64,000 bases of DNA, taken from NCBI GenBank assembly GCA_026874595.1, contig CM049309.1, forward strand, positions 22,943,033 through 23,007,032, read 5' to 3'. Positions 61,253 through 64,000 of the stretch are shown one piece after another. The DNA comes from Sipunculus nudus. Its lineage: Eukaryota; Annelida; Sipuncula; Golfingiida; Sipunculidae. Every line of letters starts with the position of its first letter. Position 1 is the stretch's first letter. The translations under genes and the position numbers were made by a program. Below the pieces are notes generated by a model. That model was not told the DNA's origin. It saw nothing but the letters and a program-made list of their open reading frames with translations, and did not search any database.

Positions 61253-62247
61253 GTAAGATTATAAGTAGGTATGTCAGTCATTTCAGGTCAGAGCTGGTGT
61301 TCTATAAAGGTCTGACTCCCAGGTTGTTGGGTAAAGTTGAAGTATTTCATGCTTATGTGCATGATCATGTTTTTGCTCAGATCTGCAAGTCAGCTGAGCT
61401 GTAGAAATTGTGCAGAAACAGATTTCTGACTGGAATCAGTTTACCAATGTGCAAATTCCGTGTACAAGAATCAAATTATTCCAGTCAGTACCTTTTATTT
61501 CATTTTAAACAAACTTGTACAGATATATAAATATCATTGACTAAACTATATAATAAATTAAATGCTGCCCTGAAAGTTTACACAGATAATTCATTTGCTT
61601 AGCCTGTGCGATGTCACTATTATGATACTGTCTGACAAAAGTCTTTGGATCATACTGTCATTCTGTACTGGAAAGAAGCCATTGATTTTCTGCTATGAAC
61701 CATTCCATAGATCCACAAAGTAATTAAAGTTTATAATCATATTTAAACCTTAAACAAAAATGGTGTGAATATGCATATAAACTTGAGGCCAAAATCTGAT
61801 TGTCAAAAATATTTTAGAAGCTTCTATTGCAATTGTGGTTGTGGATTTGCTTATGGGAAATGTAGTGTATAGTTGCTTTTAAAAATTAACGCTAATATCA
61901 TGGGTAAAAAAGAGATATATCAACCATTGAATAATGCCTAGATACAAATGCTCAGGCACATAAGGCAGAGTGTCATTAAGTTAAATTATAATTTAATAGC
62001 AATGATAAGGAAATATCTGTGAATTTGAGAAAGGATTGTCATAAATATATGTTGATCCCTATTAAACATGCTTCTATGCACCTTTCTCCAGTCCATACAT
62101 GTATATGTTTTCATGACTTCACATTAACAGTTAAAATGCATTAACCTTTCACACACACTGCTTATGCAATTACATAATACAACCATTTGACTGAATATGT
62201 GAAGTAACAATATTAATTGAATCAGCAAACCATTTCATTCAAAAAAG

Positions 62248-62368
62248 GAGAAAGATGAAAAGAAAGAAGAAAAGAAAAGGGATGAGAAAGATGGAGAGAA
62301 AAAGAAAGAGAAGCTTAAATTGAAGAAGAAACCAAAGCTTGGAAGCTCCAAAGCTGAGACTGTGCCAG
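62248..62368 (+). CDS. RALBP1: RalBP1-like, coding exon 4
   Basis: Encodes a lysine/glutamate-rich segment (EKDEKKEEKKRDEKDGEKKK) then KPKLGSSKAETVP. The vertebrate protein has a KEEK/KEKK repeat region here. The acceptor is ambiguous: AAAAAAG before 62248 or GAG before 62251, both keeping frame, and the pyrimidine tract is weak. Donor CCAG/GTATGT after 62368 leaves G in phase 1, which fits exon 5. The long run of charged residues predicts a coiled or disordered stretch. Confidence 0.8.
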
Positions 62369-62469
62369 GTATGTCTCGTTAACCAGCAGCTTTTGTATTG
62401 GAGCTTATAGATCTTTTCTTTTTCATTGAAACCATAGATCATGAATGTTTAAAGAAGACTGACTATGAT

Positions 62470-62770
62470 TATTAACTTGCTTCATGGTCTATAAGACTGA
62501 CTTCACGGTCTAAAGACTTATTTTAATGGTCTGTAAGACTTACTTAATGGTCTACAAGACTTACTTCATGGTTCATAAGACTTACCTCATGGTCTGTAAG
62601 ACATGTTTCATGGTCTGTAAGATTTGCTTGATGGTCTATAAGACTGACTGTATGATCTATAAGACTATATAAATTTATGATCTTTATAGAATTATTTAAT
62701 GGTTTATAAGACTGACATTATTTAGACTTACATCATGGTCTTTAAGACTTACTTCATGGTCCAGGATGAC
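62470..62770 (+). repeat. Intronic minisatellite with GTCTATAAGAC
   Basis: A unit of about 21-23 bp, TGGTCTATAAGACTTACTTCA with variants, repeats about 12 times. The core GTCTATAAGAC is an inverted repeat (GTCT/AGAC) with a 3-base loop. Units near 62660-62720 are longer or disrupted. It lies in intron 4, starting about 100 bp after exon 4. Confidence 0.85.
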
Positions 62771-63196
62771 TGTAAGTTATATCTGAATTTTCATTTATTG
62801 CTATTTATTTTGAAAATATGTATAGTGTATGTAGAGTAGAAAGTCATTTATAGTATTGACATAATACATGAATAATTTTGTGTGTGAAAAAATTCTATGT
62901 ATTATCAGAGGAATAGTAATTTATTAACAATGTTTTGAGGTGTGAGTTCAGATTTCTGATTAATGGCTGTGCAGCGTATGCACAAATAACACTTTTTACC
63001 TGCACTTTTAAAATAATTGATGTAAGTAAAAGTAAAGAGTTCCTCTCTGGACGTGTATTTCAAGTGCAGTGAAATTATTTTGATGACATTTGAAGTAGAT
63101 TTTCAACCTATTTATATAATAAAACAATGTAATGACAAGTTAAGTTACCTTCATCAGTGATAGTAGTATAAAACCAATTCAGATTAATGTTATTAC

Positions 63197-63275
63197 AACA
63201 ACAACAAGTTTATTCAGGAAAAGGAGGCCTGGGACTATAGGTCCAAGAGTTTACAAATCTTTCTACATTTAACAA
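63197..63275 (-). mobile_element. 3' end of a non-LTR retrotransposon
   Basis: On the - strand the sequence runs GACCTATAGTCCCAGGCCTCC then CTGAATAAACTTGTTGTTGTTG. An AATAAACTTGTTGTTG tail with GTT repeats is typical of LINE 3' ends. Only the tail is present, as expected for a 5'-truncated insertion in intron 4. Confidence 0.5.
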
Positions 63276-63671
63276 AATTGTTACATTATTAAAATATATG
63301 TATGTGTATTGGCAGCTTTTATCACACAATTATAACTTCATTATTTTACATCATGTACTCTGTGATCTGTCTTTTGATAACTCAAAATTTAACTAAAATT
63401 AATTAAAGTGTATAACACAGGAAAAAAATAAACTAAATGCAAATATCAGATAGGTTTGTAACTCATTTCTCTTATACTTACAAGATTGGTAGCTTCAAAA
63501 GGTATTTTTAGTGAAAATCCTGTAATCAAAAGCATTACAGGAGATTACAATAAGATATTTTCAGAACATATTAACACAATGCAATAAAGTCATTCAATAA
63601 GTAAATGAATTATAAATGATAAACCCAAATACTGAATTAATGTTATTAGCTATACTACACTTTTCTTTCAG

Positions 63672-63794
63672 TTGCAGAGGTAAAGCCTATATTTGGAGTG
63701 CCACTGGCCGTTGCTGTGGAGAGAAATAAGTGTCACGATGGTCTGGAGTTGCCTGCCATGGTTCGGGAATGTATAGACTATATAGAGGAGTTTG
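63672..63794 (+). CDS. RALBP1: RalBP1-like, coding exon 5 (entering the RhoGAP region)
   Basis: The acceptor TTTTCTTTCAG precedes 63672. The carried G gives Val, then AEVKPIFGVPLAVAVERNKC, HDGLELPAMVRECIDYIEEF. KPIFGVPL, AVER, LPA and RECIDY are the start of the RhoGAP fold in RalBP1-type proteins, where the helix RECIDYVE leads to the GIYR catalytic arginine loop. It ends TTTG/GTAAGG in phase 1 with that loop expected in the next exon, outside the window. Joined, the five exons give about 188 residues. The gene is cut by the window edge. Confidence 0.9.
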
Positions 63795-64000
63795 GTAAGG
63801 CCCCTACAGACTGTCATACGATCATACTTAATCCTGCTTTTTCATACTTTTTGGTCTCTGTCCTATTTTTCCTACTTTTCCTTGAAAGTTCCTACTTTTT
63901 CTTACATTTTCCTAATTATTAACATGCCGTGTCCAAAAGCTTCTTTGCATGTGCATACATAATCATTTTTAATCAATTATGCAAAAATGCAATTGATTCA
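63795..64000. other. Start of intron 5
   Basis: T-rich sequence after a consensus GTAAGG donor. No acceptor or next exon before the window ends. Confidence 0.7.

Overview
The window looks like nuclear DNA of a bilaterian animal, most likely a bivalve mollusc. It is AT-rich and gene-poor, with long (TA)n, (CT)n and homopolymer tracts, tRNA-derived SINE heads, non-LTR retrotransposon remnants, and interspersed elements built on internal tandem arrays, a composition typical of bivalve genomes. The species assignment is inference from style; no sequence search was possible. Most reading frames longer than 60 codons here are microsatellite or repeat artefacts.

The one gene I identify with good confidence lies at the right end on the + strand: the 5' half of a RalBP1 (RLIP76) homologue. 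Five coding exons (about 50191-50304, 58695-58836, 61171-61252, 62248-62368, 63672-63794) join with compatible phases. They give a short acidic N-terminus with an FPGLY motif, lysine-rich low-complexity segments, and the conserved stretch just before the RhoGAP domain. The GAP domain lies beyond the window. The 8.4 kb first intron holds a CpG-rich promoter-like segment (53.16-53.9 kb), a minisatellite and a 2.4 kb mobile element. Intron 4 holds a second minisatellite.

The other protein-coding material is mobile or decayed. There is a C2H2 zinc-finger array on the - strand at 15.0-15.9 kb with four intact central fingers and eroded ends. A paralogous zinc-finger pseudogene lies at 30.56-31.25 kb inside a duplicated segment. 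Frameshifted ends of two non-LTR retrotransposons sit at 39.7-41.9 kb.

Layout: 0.6-5.5 kb is a 1.2 kb-armed inverted duplication around a 2.5 kb spacer. 6-9.5 kb and 16.7-18.5 kb are diverged copies of one segment. 9.7-10.4 kb is a 3 x 229 bp tandem repeat. 13.6-15.3 kb and 29.6-31.3 kb are diverged copies that both carry zinc fingers. SINE heads lie at 10.8, 13.9, 19.1, 20.7 and 29.1 kb. 28.42-29.47 kb is a TIR element. 42.87-45.92 kb and 47.44-47.92 kb are tandem-core elements.

The most interesting signal is a group of Helitron-like, HINE-like non-autonomous elements (6.86, 12.5, 35.5, 48.5 and 56.0 kb, with relatives at 42.9, 47.4 and 58.9 kb). They share a palindromic GTATCC end, an inverted copy of that end near the other terminus, a short hairpin, and a terminal CTAG followed by T. 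Their tandem cores amplify regulatory-looking words: the palindrome AGGTGGCGCCACCT, which contains the CTCF core consensus on both strands, and AGGTCA direct repeats of nuclear-receptor type.
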